Shown piece after piece: positions 8,879 to 18,249 of a stretch of 64,000 bases of DNA; positions within the stretch are counted from its first letter, which is position 1; the number at the start of each line of letters is the position of its first letter. The notes below the pieces were generated by a model. The model was not told the origin of the DNA. It worked only from the letters and a program-made list of their open reading frames with translations, and ran no database searches. The position numbers and the translations under genes were made by a program. Source of the DNA: JAWKOK01 sp963848115 (GTDB lineage Bacteria; Chloroflexota; Anaerolineae; Caldilineales; Caldilineaceae); assembly GCA_963848115.1 (NCBI GenBank), contig CAWKCP010000025.1:124001-188000 (forward strand), given 5' to 3'.

Positions 8879-11624
8879 ATGTTGACCATCAAGAATCTTC
8901 GTTGTGAATACCGTACCAACCCGCTGGGGATCGACGTGATTGAGCCACGGCTCAGTTGGCAGATGGAGAGCAATCGGCCCGGCGCAGGCCAGCAAGGCTA
9001 CCGCCTATTGGCCGCAAGTTCCCAGGAACGACTATCGAATGGAACATCCGACATCTGGGATTCGGGCCGCATTGACTCGGATCAGTCCATCCATGTTGTC
9101 TACGCCGGCAAGCCATTGACCTCTCGCCAACGTGTCTACTGGCAGGTCACAGTCTGGGATGAGAGCGGCAACGCATTCACCAGTGAGCCGGCCTGGTTCG
9201 AAATGGGGCTGTTGCAGCCGAACGACTGGCAGGCGCAATGGATCGGCCCCACACTGGTAGGCGGCGCGCATTCGAATGTGCCTGCTCCTTATATGCGCAA
9301 GTCGTTTTCTCTGGCGAGCAAAGTACAGTCGGCAAAACTCTACGTCACGGCCCTGGGTCTCTACGAGTGCTCGATCAACGGCCAGGTCGTGGGCGAAGAT
9401 GTCTTTGCCCCAGGCTGGACTGACTACGCCAAGCGCGTGCAATACCAGGTCCACGACGTCACCGATCTGCTGACCAACGGCGAGAACGCGATCGGCGCCG
9501 TGCTCGGCGACGGCTGGGCCGCAGGCCATGTGGGCATGGGCGAGCGCCAGAACTATGTGCGCCAGCCACAGTTCTTGGCTCAATTGGAGATCACATTGAC
9601 CGATGGGAGCACTGTTACCATCTCGTCCGATGAGAGTTGGACCCATCAGTTCGGCCCGTTGCTGGAGAACGACATGCTGATGGGCGAAGCGTACGATGCC
9701 CGCCTGGAGATGCCGGGCTGGGACAAGCCTGGCTTTGACAATACCGGCTGGCTCGATGTTCAGCGCTTTGACCATCCACATACAAAGCTGGTGGCGACCA
9801 ACGGTCCTGCCGTACGCCGCATTGAAGAACTGTCGCCGGTGAACGAGCCGACCGTGAAAGATGACCTGGTCGCAAAACGGGCTGTCTTTGACCTCGGCCA
9901 GAATATGGTCGGACGCGTGCGGTTCAAGGGCAGCGCTCCGGCGGGCACGACGATCACGCTACGCTTCGCCGAGGTGCTCGATGAGGACGGAAAGTTCTAC
10001 ACCGCCAATCTGCGCACAGCCCGCGCCACCGACTACTACACATTCAAGGGACAGGGCGAGGAGATTTGGGAACCCAAGTTCACCTTCCACGGCTTCCGCT
10101 ATGTTGAACTTTCGGGCTATCCCGGCGAGTTGGAAGACAACACCATCACCGGAATCGTGCTGCACTCGGAGATAGCGCAGACTGGCCGGTTCAGGACATC
10201 AGAGCCGATCCTCAACCAATTGCAGAGCAACATTCTCTGGGGCCAGAAGGGCAACTTCGTCGACGTACCCACCGACTGCCCCCAACGCGATGAGCGCCTG
10301 GGCTGGACCGGGGACATCCAGGTCTTTGCCCGCACGGCCGCCTTCAACATGGACGTAGCCGGTTTCCTGACCAAGTGGGCGCAGGATTTGGCAGACGCCC
10401 AGAGCGAACGCGGTGAAGTGCCTGCCGTTGTGCCGAACGCCATCCCATCCCTGCCCGACGGCGGACCGGCCTGGTCAGACGCGGTTATCATCTGTCCGTG
10501 GACAATCTACCTCTGTTACAGCGATACGCACATCCTTGAAACCAACTATGGAATCATGACGCGCTTCATGGACTATCTGCTTGACACCAGCCCCGGCTTC
10601 ATCCGCTGTGCGCCTGACTACGAGGGCTGGCCCGGCTTTGGTGATCTGGCTTTCTATCAACGCCGACACGCCGCGCGATCTGATCGGCACGGCCTTCCTG
10701 GCTTACGATGCAGCGCTGATGGCGCAAATTGCCGACGTGCTGGGCAGAGAAGAGGATGCGGCAACCTATCGCCAACTCTTTGCCGATGTGAAGCAAGCAT
10801 ATGGAGACCGCTATCTCAAGGGTAGCCAGGTTGTGGCAGGCGAACGCAAATCGCAGGCACGCCAAATGATGGACTCAGCCGACGCTGTCTCGCGGGGCAA
10901 CCTGGAGGCCGTCGACTACGGACCGGTCGAATCAGACGTCTTCAACACCGATCTCTTCACGCCCAATCAGACGGCCTACGTGCTGGCGCTGCACTTCGAC
11001 CTGTTGCCGGAAGAGTTGCGACAGCCTGCCGTGGACGAACTGGTCGCCGACATTCAACGTCGCGACATGCACCTCTCCACCGGCTTTGTGGGCGCGCCCT
11101 ATCTGCCTCATGTGCTCAGTCAGAATGGCCGACTCGATGTAGCGTATGCACTGCTCAATCAGACAAGCTGGCCCTCCTGGCTCTACTCGGTGACACAGGG
11201 CGCCACCACCATCTGGGAGCGCTGGGACGGTTGGACCGAGGAGAACGGCTTCCAATCCACAGAGATGAACTCGTTCAACCACTACGCCTACGGCTCCATC
11301 GGGGCCTGGCTCTACACCACAGTGTCCGGCATCGAGATCGACCCGGCGCAACCGGCCTACAAGCACGCCATTCTGCGCCCCCAGCCCGGCGGCGGCCTGA
11401 CCACAGCGACCGGTTCCATCGCCACCCCCTACGGCGAACTCGTTTCTGAGTGGTCGATGGACAACGACACGTTCGCCTGGACAGTCGTCGTTCCGCCCAA
11501 TACATCGGCCACGGCGACGCTGCCGGTTCCAGAGGGCAGCGTCGTGACCGTGAACGGGGAAGCGGTTGAAGAGGTGACGCATGAGTTGGCGGCAGGGCGG
11601 TATGTGTTGACTGCGGCTGTCTAG
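8879..11624 (+). CDS. GH78 alpha-L-rhamnosidase, one frameshift near 10645
   Basis: A large glycoside hydrolase that releases terminal rhamnose from polysaccharides or glycosides; about 914 residues when joined. The order is typical: N-terminal beta domains with YRLLAAS and VYWQVTVWD, the accessory domain with DGWAAGHVG, then the (alpha/alpha)6 barrel opening with VDVPTDCPQRDERLGWTGD. The reading frame breaks in GATCTGG at 10643-10649; removing one base restores the family motif GDWLSINADTP and the C-terminal half (TIWERWDGWTEENGFQ). ATG at 8879 follows AAAGGAG. No signal peptide is seen, so it probably acts in the cytoplasm on imported oligosaccharides. The indel is likely a sequence error. 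Confidence 0.87.
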
Positions 11625-11638
11625 CGATAGGCAGCAAG

Positions 11639-11719
11639 GAACGAAGACCAAAGATTGGGGCCTTGAAACCGGTTCTTTCAGACCCAATAACATGGCTGCT
11701 CGATCTTTGGTCTTCGTTC
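11639..11719. terminator. Inverted repeat between convergent genes
   Basis: A perfect 17-bp pair, GAACGAAGACCAAAGAT at 11639-11655 and its complement at 11703-11719, with a 47-base loop. It lies just after the rhamnosidase stop and may end transcription in both directions, or be a small repeat. Confidence 0.5.
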
Positions 11720-11743
11720 TTCCGAACAAATTGGCGTCCGAAA

Positions 11744-11805
11744 GTCCCCGGCACCGACCGGCCAGATTTTCGCTCTTATCGGGGCTTGTGGTCGGTGCCG
11801 GGGAC
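11744..11805. repeat. REP-like palindrome GTCCCCGGCACCGACC
   Basis: Arms 11744-11759 and 11790-11805 are exact reverse complements around a 30-base loop. The core CCCCGGCAC recurs with the same layout at 54470-54545. The rest of the gap to 11952 shows nothing. Confidence 0.6.
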
Positions 11806-11952
11806 TTGCGCGCTAGACAACCCTCTCTGCCAGCGCGACGTCCGCTAGCAGAACCAGCGCCTCACCCCTATGCACCACCGTCAACCGTTCTTCCTATCGT
11901 CTTTGCGTTCCGTAGATCCCCCCGCACTTGGTCTATGCCTTGCCACAATGAA

Positions 11953-14730
11953 CTATCTGCCGGGCTTTTGGTCAAAGATCATCTCCATCAAATCGGCCGT
12001 CATGAAGGGCGTGTAGTAGTCTCCCGAGTTGGGCCCATTGCTCAAAACGATGACGGCCAGATTCTCGTCCGGGCAGAGCATGGCATCGGCCTCAAAGCCC
12101 ATATCAGCCCCACCCATCCAGACCACGGGACAGCCGCCCACCTCGGTGACGATCCAGCCCATCCCCCAATACGACCAAGGTGCGCCATACGGTGTCTCGT
12201 TGGATGGCATCCACATCAGGTCGTAGGTCTCAGCAGACAGGATGCGCGTCCCGTTCAACTCGCCACGGTTCAGGCTGGCCTGGATAAGCCCAGCCATATC
12301 CTCGACGTTGGAGAAGAGATTGTTGGAAGCCGCAAATTGGCGGCTGTAGGGAAAGACGTCGGAGACGATCGGGCCATCGTCGGACAGCACAATCGGTTTG
12401 GCCAACGCCATTGGATCGATCTCTTCTAACAAGAATGTGCTGGCCTCCATGCCCAGTGGGGCAAAGAGTTGCTCCGCCATGTAGGTCTCGTACGGCTGAC
12501 CCGACACTTTGGCGATCAGATCGCCCAGCACCATGAAGGCGACATCGCTATACTCCCAGCCTTCGTCAGGTGCAAAGAGCAGTTCACGATCGGACAATCC
12601 ACGCACCATTCGCTCCACAGCCTCCTCATCAAATTCCGGGACAAAGACCGACCAGTCCGCCGCGGTATCGCCACTGTCGGGAATGCCGGAGGTATGTAGC
12701 AACACCTGACGCACGGTGATGTCTGCAAAAGCCGGATCTGCCATCTCGAAGTAGGGCAGATAGTCGGTCAACGGTGCGTCTAGGTCAATCTTGCCCGCCT
12801 CGACCAATTGCAGGACGGCCATGGTCGTGGGCGTCATCGACACCTCGGCCAACTGGAAGAGCGTCTGAGGCGTAACCGCTTCTCCGTTTTCCACGCTGGT
12901 TGTACCAAATCCATTGGCATAGGCAAGTTGTCCATCTTGAACGATACCGATGCCAAGCCCGGTGATCTCGTTCTCGTCCATGGCCTCTTCGATATAGGTT
13001 TCGATATTGGCCGCCAGTTCGGGATCAAGGTTAGCTCCCGCTACATCATATCCCTCTGCCTGATATTCGATCCCTGGGAAGTCCACGGATTCCGGGGCAA
13101 GGGCCGCCGCTGCTGCCAGATCACCCTTCAGCTCAGCAAGCATGAAAGCCGTGACGAAATGGTTCGTCAGATCGTGAGCCCGATCCATGTCCCAAATTGG
13201 ATCGGAGCATAGGAGGTGAAGATCCATGTCAACTAAATCTGGTGTGGCGTCACACTTGTTGCGGAATATGAAGTGATCAGCGCCCTCGAAAACAACCTCG
13301 ACTTTGGCTGTGTCCTCAATCAGAGTGTAGGGATCTTGCTCCTGATAGGCCGAACCAATGATCATGTCGTCTGAGCCAACGATCAGCATCGCGGGACGGT
13401 CAACGGCCTGCATTCCATTCGACCCGATCATACCTACCGACGGTGCCAGGGCTACGGATGCGTCAACACGCGGATCAGCCCAGACCGGCCAAAGTCCATC
13501 AGGAATCTCGTCAAGGCCAGCCATTTCGGCCAGTTCGTCGAGATGGTCCAAGACGCTGATACAGTCGGAGTCTGGATACTCCCCGTCCGCGATATTGGCC
13601 TTGCACCAGTCGTCAAAGTCTGTCGGATCCAGACGGGCACCGGCTTCCAAAAGCGCTGTCTCTCCACCGTAGGACCACCCGGTCACTGCCACATGATCCA
13701 GATCGACCATCGCTTCCAGATCTGCGCCTTCGGCCGAGATCGCTTCAGCGAAGTCAATCTGACGTCTGATCTCATCGGGACGACGGAACTCGCTTTGCCA
13801 TGATTTAGGACCCCAAGCCGTGGTCCAGTTGTCTTCGTGGTCGGTGGCAAGCACGACGAAGCCATGCGAAGCGAGGTGCTCGGCGAGATGATTTAGCTCC
13901 TGGCCAAATGCCCAATGCCCGTGAGAATGTACAACCAGTGGATATGGACCAGCTGACGTGGCCGCTGCTGCATCTCCGATGGCGCGTCCGCCCGTTGAAA
14001 AGGTCGGCATATCTCCAGCCTCAAAGGCCATTGTGTAGACATATGCTTCTTCGACGCCTTCAGGATTGAGCGCCGGATACCAGACGGTGACGGCCAGATC
14101 ACGCTCATTCTCTTGCGTCGCCGGGATCTCGAAATTGCGCACGCCGACCGCGTATGGTCCCCGTACGGCATACGTAGGTGCATCCGGACGCAGGCCGTGC
14201 GGTTCCATCTCCCAGGCAGCCGGAGCATTCACTGGCGCAAGCTCCATGCCCAACTGCATCATCATGCCCAGGTCATCGGCATTGTGCCACATCTCGACCA
14301 GTTTGCTCCCAACAAAACGGGCCACCGTCGCACCCGTGATGGTAAACGGCCGGCCGGTGGGCGGCCCCATTGATTCGCTCTCCCCAGTGTGGGTCCCGCC
14401 GTACATCCATCGAGCGTAGATTCTGTCGTTGACAACCCCAGCCTCTTCGAACAGCAGATACGCGTCCGGCACGCCGTTGCGCGCATCAATTACGGCCGAT
14501 TTGTAGGCATCGAGTCCTACAATATCAGGATCTGGTGGGTCATGTACCACAATATTGGGCGTGGCAATGGCATCCAGGGCATCGACGTCGCCTTCATTCC
14601 AGACCGCTTCAAATGCTGCTGCAATCTCCTCCAATGTGGGCGTTTCGGCCTGAACTGCAACAGGCCAGGCGCCGACGACGACCAACAATGTAAAAACAAA
14701 CGTGAGTGTTGCCCAATTGCGTATCTTCAC
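11953..14730 (-). CDS. Secreted fusion: SnoaL-like domain + PAF-AH/dienelactone-type hydrolase + beta-lactamase-like domain
   Basis: 925 residues with a signal peptide ending near AVQAETP. Three domains follow. Residues about 30-160 are SnoaL/NTF2-like (AVWNEGDVDALDAIATPNIV). Residues about 180-545 are an alpha/beta hydrolase of the PAF-acetylhydrolase type, with HSHGHW as oxyanion region, GWSYGG carrying the nucleophile serine, and a late GADHFIF histidine; this part looks active. Residues about 560-925 resemble class C beta-lactamase/esterase, but the SxxK site reads LAEVSMTPT, so both catalytic Ser and Lys are replaced (E and M), and YxN reads YSD. The last domain is therefore probably non-catalytic. 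GTG at 14730 follows GAGAGGAG. Substrate unknown. Confidence 0.82.
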   Translation of the reverse strand: MKIRNWATLTFVFTLLVVVGAWPVAVQAETPTLEEIAAAFEAVWNEGDVDALDAIATPNIVVHDPPDPDIVGLDAYKSAVIDARNGVPDAYLLFEEAGVVNDRIYARWMYGGTHTGESESMGPPTGRPFTITGATVARFVGSKLVEMWHNADDLGMMMQLGMELAPVNAPAAWEMEPHGLRPDAPTYAVRGPYAVGVRNFEIPATQENERDLAVTVWYPALNPEGVEEAYVYTMAFEAGDMPTFSTGGRAIGDAAAATSAGPYPLVVHSHGHWAFGQELNHLAEHLASHGFVVLATDHEDNWTTAWGPKSWQSEFRRPDEIRRQIDFAEAISAEGADLEAMVDLDHVAVTGWSYGGETALLEAGARLDPTDFDDWCKANIADGEYPDSDCISVLDHLDELAEMAGLDEIPDGLWPVWADPRVDASVALAPSVGMIGSNGMQAVDRPAMLIVGSDDMIIGSAYQEQDPYTLIEDTAKVEVVFEGADHFIFRNKCDATPDLVDMDLHLLCSDPIWDMDRAHDLTNHFVTAFMLAELKGDLAAAAALAPESVDFPGIEYQAEGYDVAGANLDPELAANIETYIEEAMDENEITGLGIGIVQDGQLAYANGFGTTSVENGEAVTPQTLFQLAEVSMTPTTMAVLQLVEAGKIDLDAPLTDYLPYFEMADPAFADITVRQVLLHTSGIPDSGDTAADWSVFVPEFDEEAVERMVRGLSDRELLFAPDEGWEYSDVAFMVLGDLIAKVSGQPYETYMAEQLFAPLGMEASTFLLEEIDPMALAKPIVLSDDGPIVSDVFPYSRQFAASNNLFSNVEDMAGLIQASLNRGELNGTRILSAETYDLMWMPSNETPYGAPWSYWGMGWIVTEVGGCPVVWMGGADMGFEADAMLCPDENLAVIVLSNGPNSGDYYTPFMTADLMEMIFDQKPGR

Positions 14731-14904
14731 GATTGGTTCTCCTCTCTTCAGACATGGACCCCATACGACCGAAAACTGTAGCCAGTATAGAGAAGACCTG
14801 ACGACAAAAACTCTACAAAAAGGCTACGACCCGGCGACAGTCCCAGCCGTCAATTCTTCATACCCATTCTTTCCAACATCACCACGTCTGTTACAATGTC
14901 CGGC

Positions 14905-16017
14905 ATGTCAAACAGACCCACGCCGCTGACCGCCATGGTGGAGTGCGCCGGTTGAGCGTCCAAGCTCCCGCCGGGGACTCTGTCGCAGGTCGTGCGACAC
15001 ATAGCCGGGTTCTTCCCGGAAACCGAATATCCGAACGTGCTGGTCGGGCTGGGCGAGCCGGATGACGCCGCCGTCTATCGGCTGGACGACGAACGCGCCC
15101 TGGTCAAGACCACCGACTTCTTCACGCCTATTGTCGACGATCCATGGACCTACGGCGCCATCGCCGCAGCCAATTCCATGAGCGATGTCTACGCCATGGG
15201 CGGCGACGTGATCGTCTGCCTCAACATCGCCGGCTTTCCAGTCGATCTGGACCCGGAGCGGGTGGCCCAGGTCTTCAGCGGCGGCGCGGCCAAAGTGCGC
15301 GAGGCCGGCGGCGCCATTGCCGGCGGCCACACCGTCACCAACGACGAACCGTTCTACGGCCTCAGCGTCACCGGTCTCATCCACCCCAAGCGAGTGATGA
15401 CCAAGGGCGGTGCGCGGCCGGGCGATCAACTCTTCCTGACCAAACCATTGGGCACAGGCATTATCACTACCGCAGCCAAGCTGACCGGCGCAGGCGAAAG
15501 CAACGCTCATTGGCTGTTGCGCCGCTCGCAACGCAAGCTCGATTTGGACGTGCGCCATCTTGACGCGGCGGTTCAATCCATGTTGCTGCTCAACCGTGCG
15601 GCATCGAAAGCGGCACGGGCCGCCGGCGTACGCGCAGCCACCGACATCACCGGCTTCGGCCTGTTGGGCCACGGCAGCGAGATGGCCAAGGCCAGCCACC
15701 GCAACGCCGGCGCCGGACTGCGCATCCGGGCAGCGGATGTGCCCACGCTGCCCGGCGTCTGGGCATACATTGAGGCCGGCTATCTGACCCGCGGCAGTGA
15801 TGTCAACCCGGCCACCTACGGCGAGCATGTACGCTTTGCCGACAGCGTCAGCGCTGCGCAGCGAACGTTGTTGTGGGAGGTGGAGACGAGCGGCGGGCTG
15901 CTCGTCTGCGTGCCGCCGGACGAGGTAGACACGTTTCAAGCCACATGTGTCGAAGAAGGCCAGGCCTATTGGTCCATCGGCGAGGTTGTCGACGGTGAGG
16001 GGATCGAGGTTGTGTAA
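14905..16017 (+). CDS. selD: Selenide, water dikinase SelD, itself a selenoprotein (Sec17 at UGA 14953-14955)
   Basis: SelD makes selenophosphate, the selenium donor for selenocysteine and selenouridine tRNA modification. Residues after 30 are plain SelD (LVKTTDFFTPIVDDPWTYG, AGGHTVTNDEPFYGLSVTG, TDITGFGLLGHG). Reading upstream in the same frame gives LTAMVECAG-UGA-ASKLPPGTL: the UGA falls exactly where other SelD proteins have catalytic Cys or Sec (position 17, with Lys20 three residues on). A SECIS-like hairpin lies 26 bases after the codon. Ordinary gene calling would start at GTG 14992 and lose the active site. ATG 14896 is an alternative start; TACAAT at 14892-14897 fits a -10 box for a leaderless ATG 14905. 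About 370 residues. Confidence 0.93.
14953..14999 (+). promoter_or_regulatory. Bacterial SECIS element in selD
   Basis: The UGA at 14953-14955 is followed by a 7-bp stem, TGTCGCA at 14981-14987 with TGCGACA at 14993-14999, closing the 5-base loop GGTCG. The loop begins 32 bases after UGA, with G at its first positions, as known for bacterial SECIS hairpins; the GCAGGUC stretch also occurs in the E. coli fdhF SECIS loop. Confidence 0.75.
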
Positions 16018-16020
16018 AAG

Positions 16021-16074
16021 GGTGAGGGGGGTGACAAGGTGAACGCTAAACATGCACTCTGTCACCCCCTCACC
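16021..16074. terminator. selD terminator / GGTGAGGGGGTGAC hairpin
   Basis: GGTGAGGGGGGTGACA (16021-16036) pairs with TGTCACCCCCTCACC (16060-16074), with one bulged G. It belongs to the GGTGAGGGGGTGAC family also seen at 57430-57484 and within the gene at 32496-34016. Confidence 0.7.
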
Positions 16075-16077
16075 GTA

Positions 16078-16650
16078 TCAGGCTCTCACCGCGGGCACAC
16101 CTACCGCCTCGGCCATGCAAGCCTGTGCGGCGTCAGCCAGGCTGGCGGCGTTGTCGGAGGGCTTGGGGCGGACAGCACCAAGCGGCATCAGCCTGACATG
16201 AACCGGGCTGGCAAAACAGGCTAGTACAGTTGGGCGTGAATACCACAACAGAAATCTAGCTACTCCACCACTGGTAGGATCTGTATGAAGATTTCTGCCG
16301 GGATTCACTAGACGCCAGGCAGCCTGCATCATGGTTTCGCCGTCGCGTCCATGCCATACCACGATGTTCGGGCGGTCGTACCGAATTGCGACCGGCAGGT
16401 AGGCGATGTCATTGCGTTTGGCCAATTTGAAGATGCCCAGTTGAAAAGGGTTGATGCAGTCTGCCGTCCCCATACGCCCCTCGACAAAGACGGCAATTGG
16501 CGGGTCCGGCTCGGCCTGATAGCTTTGGAGAATCGACATCATGGCGTCGCGTCGAGAACGCAGGCTACTGCAGGGGAAATCGATGGGGTAGGTGAGATCG
16601 AATGGCAGTTTGATCGCGGATAGGCTATCGGCGTCTCTTCGAGTCACCAA
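16078..16650 (-). pseudogene. PlsC-like acyltransferase, N-terminal half missing
   Basis: The preserved part resembles the second half of a lysophospholipid acyltransferase: FVEGRMGTADCINPFQLGIFKLA corresponds to the EGTRS substrate block, followed by YLPVAIRYDRP. The family's N-terminal HX4D catalytic block has no counterpart. Only 190 residues are available from GTG 16650, and the cysteine desulfurase stop lies 9 bases upstream, leaving no room for the missing half. A remnant or a pseudogene is therefore likely. An active enzyme would need a different mechanism. Confidence 0.5.
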
Positions 16651-16659
16651 CTCATCGTG

Positions 16660-17841
16660 CTATCCCCACGCCCCACGGATCTGCTCGACGATTTGCGGCA
16701 GCTTCTCCAGCACATAGTCGATATCTTGGGGCGTGTTGCTGCGCCCCAAGCTGAGACGCAGGCCGCCCGCGGCATCAACGGCTGGAACGCCCATGGCCTC
16801 CAGCACGTGACTGGGGCGCTGAGATGCACTGGAGCAGGCGCTGCCGCTGCTGGCTGCCACACCAGCAAGGTCCAGCGCGATCAGGATCCCCTCGGCCTCT
16901 ACGCCCCGGATGATGAAGCTGGTATGGTGCGATAGACGCAGATCGCGGGAACCGGTCAGTTCAGCCCCGTCGATCGTTTCGAGAATGCCGCCAATCAGTC
17001 GATCACGTAACACCATGAGGCGTTGGTTCTCCTCTTCTCGCTCGTTCTCCACCAACTCGAATGCGCGCGCCATACCCACGATCAGCGGCACATTCTCCGT
17101 GCCGGCACGGTTGCCGCCTTCATGGCTGCCGCCGGTCATGTAGGGCAGGAAGGGCGTCCCTGAGCGCAGATAGAGGAAGCCGACGCCTTTTGGGCCGTAG
17201 AATTTGTGTGCGCTGGCGCTGAGCGCATCCACGTTCAGTTCATCGACATTGAGCGGTAGCCGACCAGCCGCCTGCACGGCATCCGTATGAAGGGGGACAC
17301 CCCGTCGGCGGCAGCGTCCGCCAATCTCAGCGACGGGTTCGATTGTTCCCACTTCGTTGTTGGCCAACATCACACTGACGGAAGCCACATCTTCGCCGTC
17401 GCCCAATGCCACATCAAACGCATCCAAGTCGATCAGCCCCTGGTCATCGACCGGCACAATCGTCAACTCAAAACCGAAATGATCGCGCAGATCTTGGGCT
17501 GTATAGAGTATCGCCTTATGCTCAACCGGTGTAGTGATGATGCGGTTGGCCCCTGTGGCCTCACGCCGGGCAAGGGCAAGTCCACGTAGAGCAGCGTTGT
17601 CGCTCTCACTGCCACAGCCGGTGAAAATGAGTTCGTTTGGCTTTGCGCCAATCAGACCAGCGATGGTACGCCTGGCGGCGGCAAGGGCCACGCCCGCTTT
17701 ACGACCAACACCATGAATGCTGGACGGATTGCCGTACAGTTCTGAGAAGTAGGGCAGCATCGCCTCCAAAACCTCTGATCGCACTGGTGTGGTTGCCGAG
17801 TGGTCCATGTAGATTGGCGTGGTTCGGTCGCCTTTGCCCAT
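16660..17841 (-). CDS. Cysteine desulfurase (NifS/IscS type)
   Basis: A PLP enzyme that takes sulfur from cysteine as a persulfide for Fe-S clusters, thio-modifications or, in some branches, selenium from selenocysteine. 393 residues. Visible are the N-terminal YMDHSATTPVRSEV, the His of TPVEHKAI, the PLP lysine in SASAHKFYGPKG and the catalytic cysteine in SSGSACSSASQRPSHVL. ATG at 17841 follows AGGAG. Its 3' end converges with selD across the acyltransferase remnant, so a role in selenium supply is possible but rests only on proximity; sulfur delivery for the lar sulfur transferase is an equally open idea. Confidence 0.9.
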   Translation of the reverse strand: MGKGDRTTPIYMDHSATTPVRSEVLEAMLPYFSELYGNPSSIHGVGRKAGVALAAARRTIAGLIGAKPNELIFTGCGSESDNAALRGLALARREATGANRIITTPVEHKAILYTAQDLRDHFGFELTIVPVDDQGLIDLDAFDVALGDGEDVASVSVMLANNEVGTIEPVAEIGGRCRRRGVPLHTDAVQAAGRLPLNVDELNVDALSASAHKFYGPKGVGFLYLRSGTPFLPYMTGGSHEGGNRAGTENVPLIVGMARAFELVENEREEENQRLMVLRDRLIGGILETIDGAELTGSRDLRLSHHTSFIIRGVEAEGILIALDLAGVAASSGSACSSASQRPSHVLEAMGVPAVDAAGGLRLSLGRSNTPQDIDYVLEKLPQIVEQIRGAWG

Positions 17842-17924
17842 GAAATTGCTTCTCCTAGTTCATCTAATCACAAGTCCATCCCCATACTGTTATTAGAACA
17901 CTAAGGGTTGTGCGCGTTGGGAAT

Positions 17925-17954
17925 TTGACTTACATTTCGGCTTCAAATTACAAT
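17925..17954 (+). promoter_or_regulatory. Predicted sigma70-type promoter of hppA
   Basis: TTGACT at 17925-17930 and TACAAT at 17949-17954, spaced 18 bases. Transcription would start near 17961, almost 290 bases ahead of the hppA start. Confidence 0.55.
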
Positions 17955-17960
17955 ACGAAA

Positions 17961-18249
17961 GCAGTTCATTTGTGAAAGCTAGCGCAATTCTGACCAAAAC
18001 GCTAATATTCAGTTATTTCTGTCTTCCGTTCTCCAATGGAAGATGATATTGCAGAGACAACAGGCGTTACGTCTCGCCTACCAGGTCGGCAACGATAGGT
18101 TTTCCGACAACATGCAATTGGGCACACATCGTAGATCAGTCAAAGAGATATTCTAGTCTCTGTGGGTCGACGCTTCCCGCAGAGGCTTTTTATTGTCTAT
18201 GAAGATTTCGACCAATTTTCACGCACTATTTTGAAAAGGGAGGATCACT
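17961..18249 (+). promoter_or_regulatory. Structured hppA leader ending in an attenuator-like terminator
   Basis: The leader contains nested or alternative pairings: GAGAC...GTCTC, AGGCG...CGCCT, and GTCGG...CCGAC within 18055-18115. It then carries a 12-bp hairpin (18155-18166 with 18176-18187, two G-U pairs) followed by TTTTTATT, and finally AGGGAGG before the start codon. No plus-strand gene precedes it after selD, so the terminator can only act on hppA itself. I do not recognise a known riboswitch class. Confidence 0.5.
18155..18193 (+). terminator. Intrinsic terminator inside the hppA leader
   Basis: AGTCTCTGTGGG pairs with CCCGCAGAGGCT over 12 bp, loop TCGACGCTT, then a T-run. Confidence 0.7.

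Noticed and set aside
14908..16065. Long open frame opposite selD (385 codons)
   Set aside because: Antisense of a well-conserved gene; the translation has no recognisable domain and arises from codon bias.
16200..16320. Possible selC-like tRNA near selD
   Set aside because: Weak stems around CAGATCCTACCAG only; no acceptor stem or T-loop could be built.
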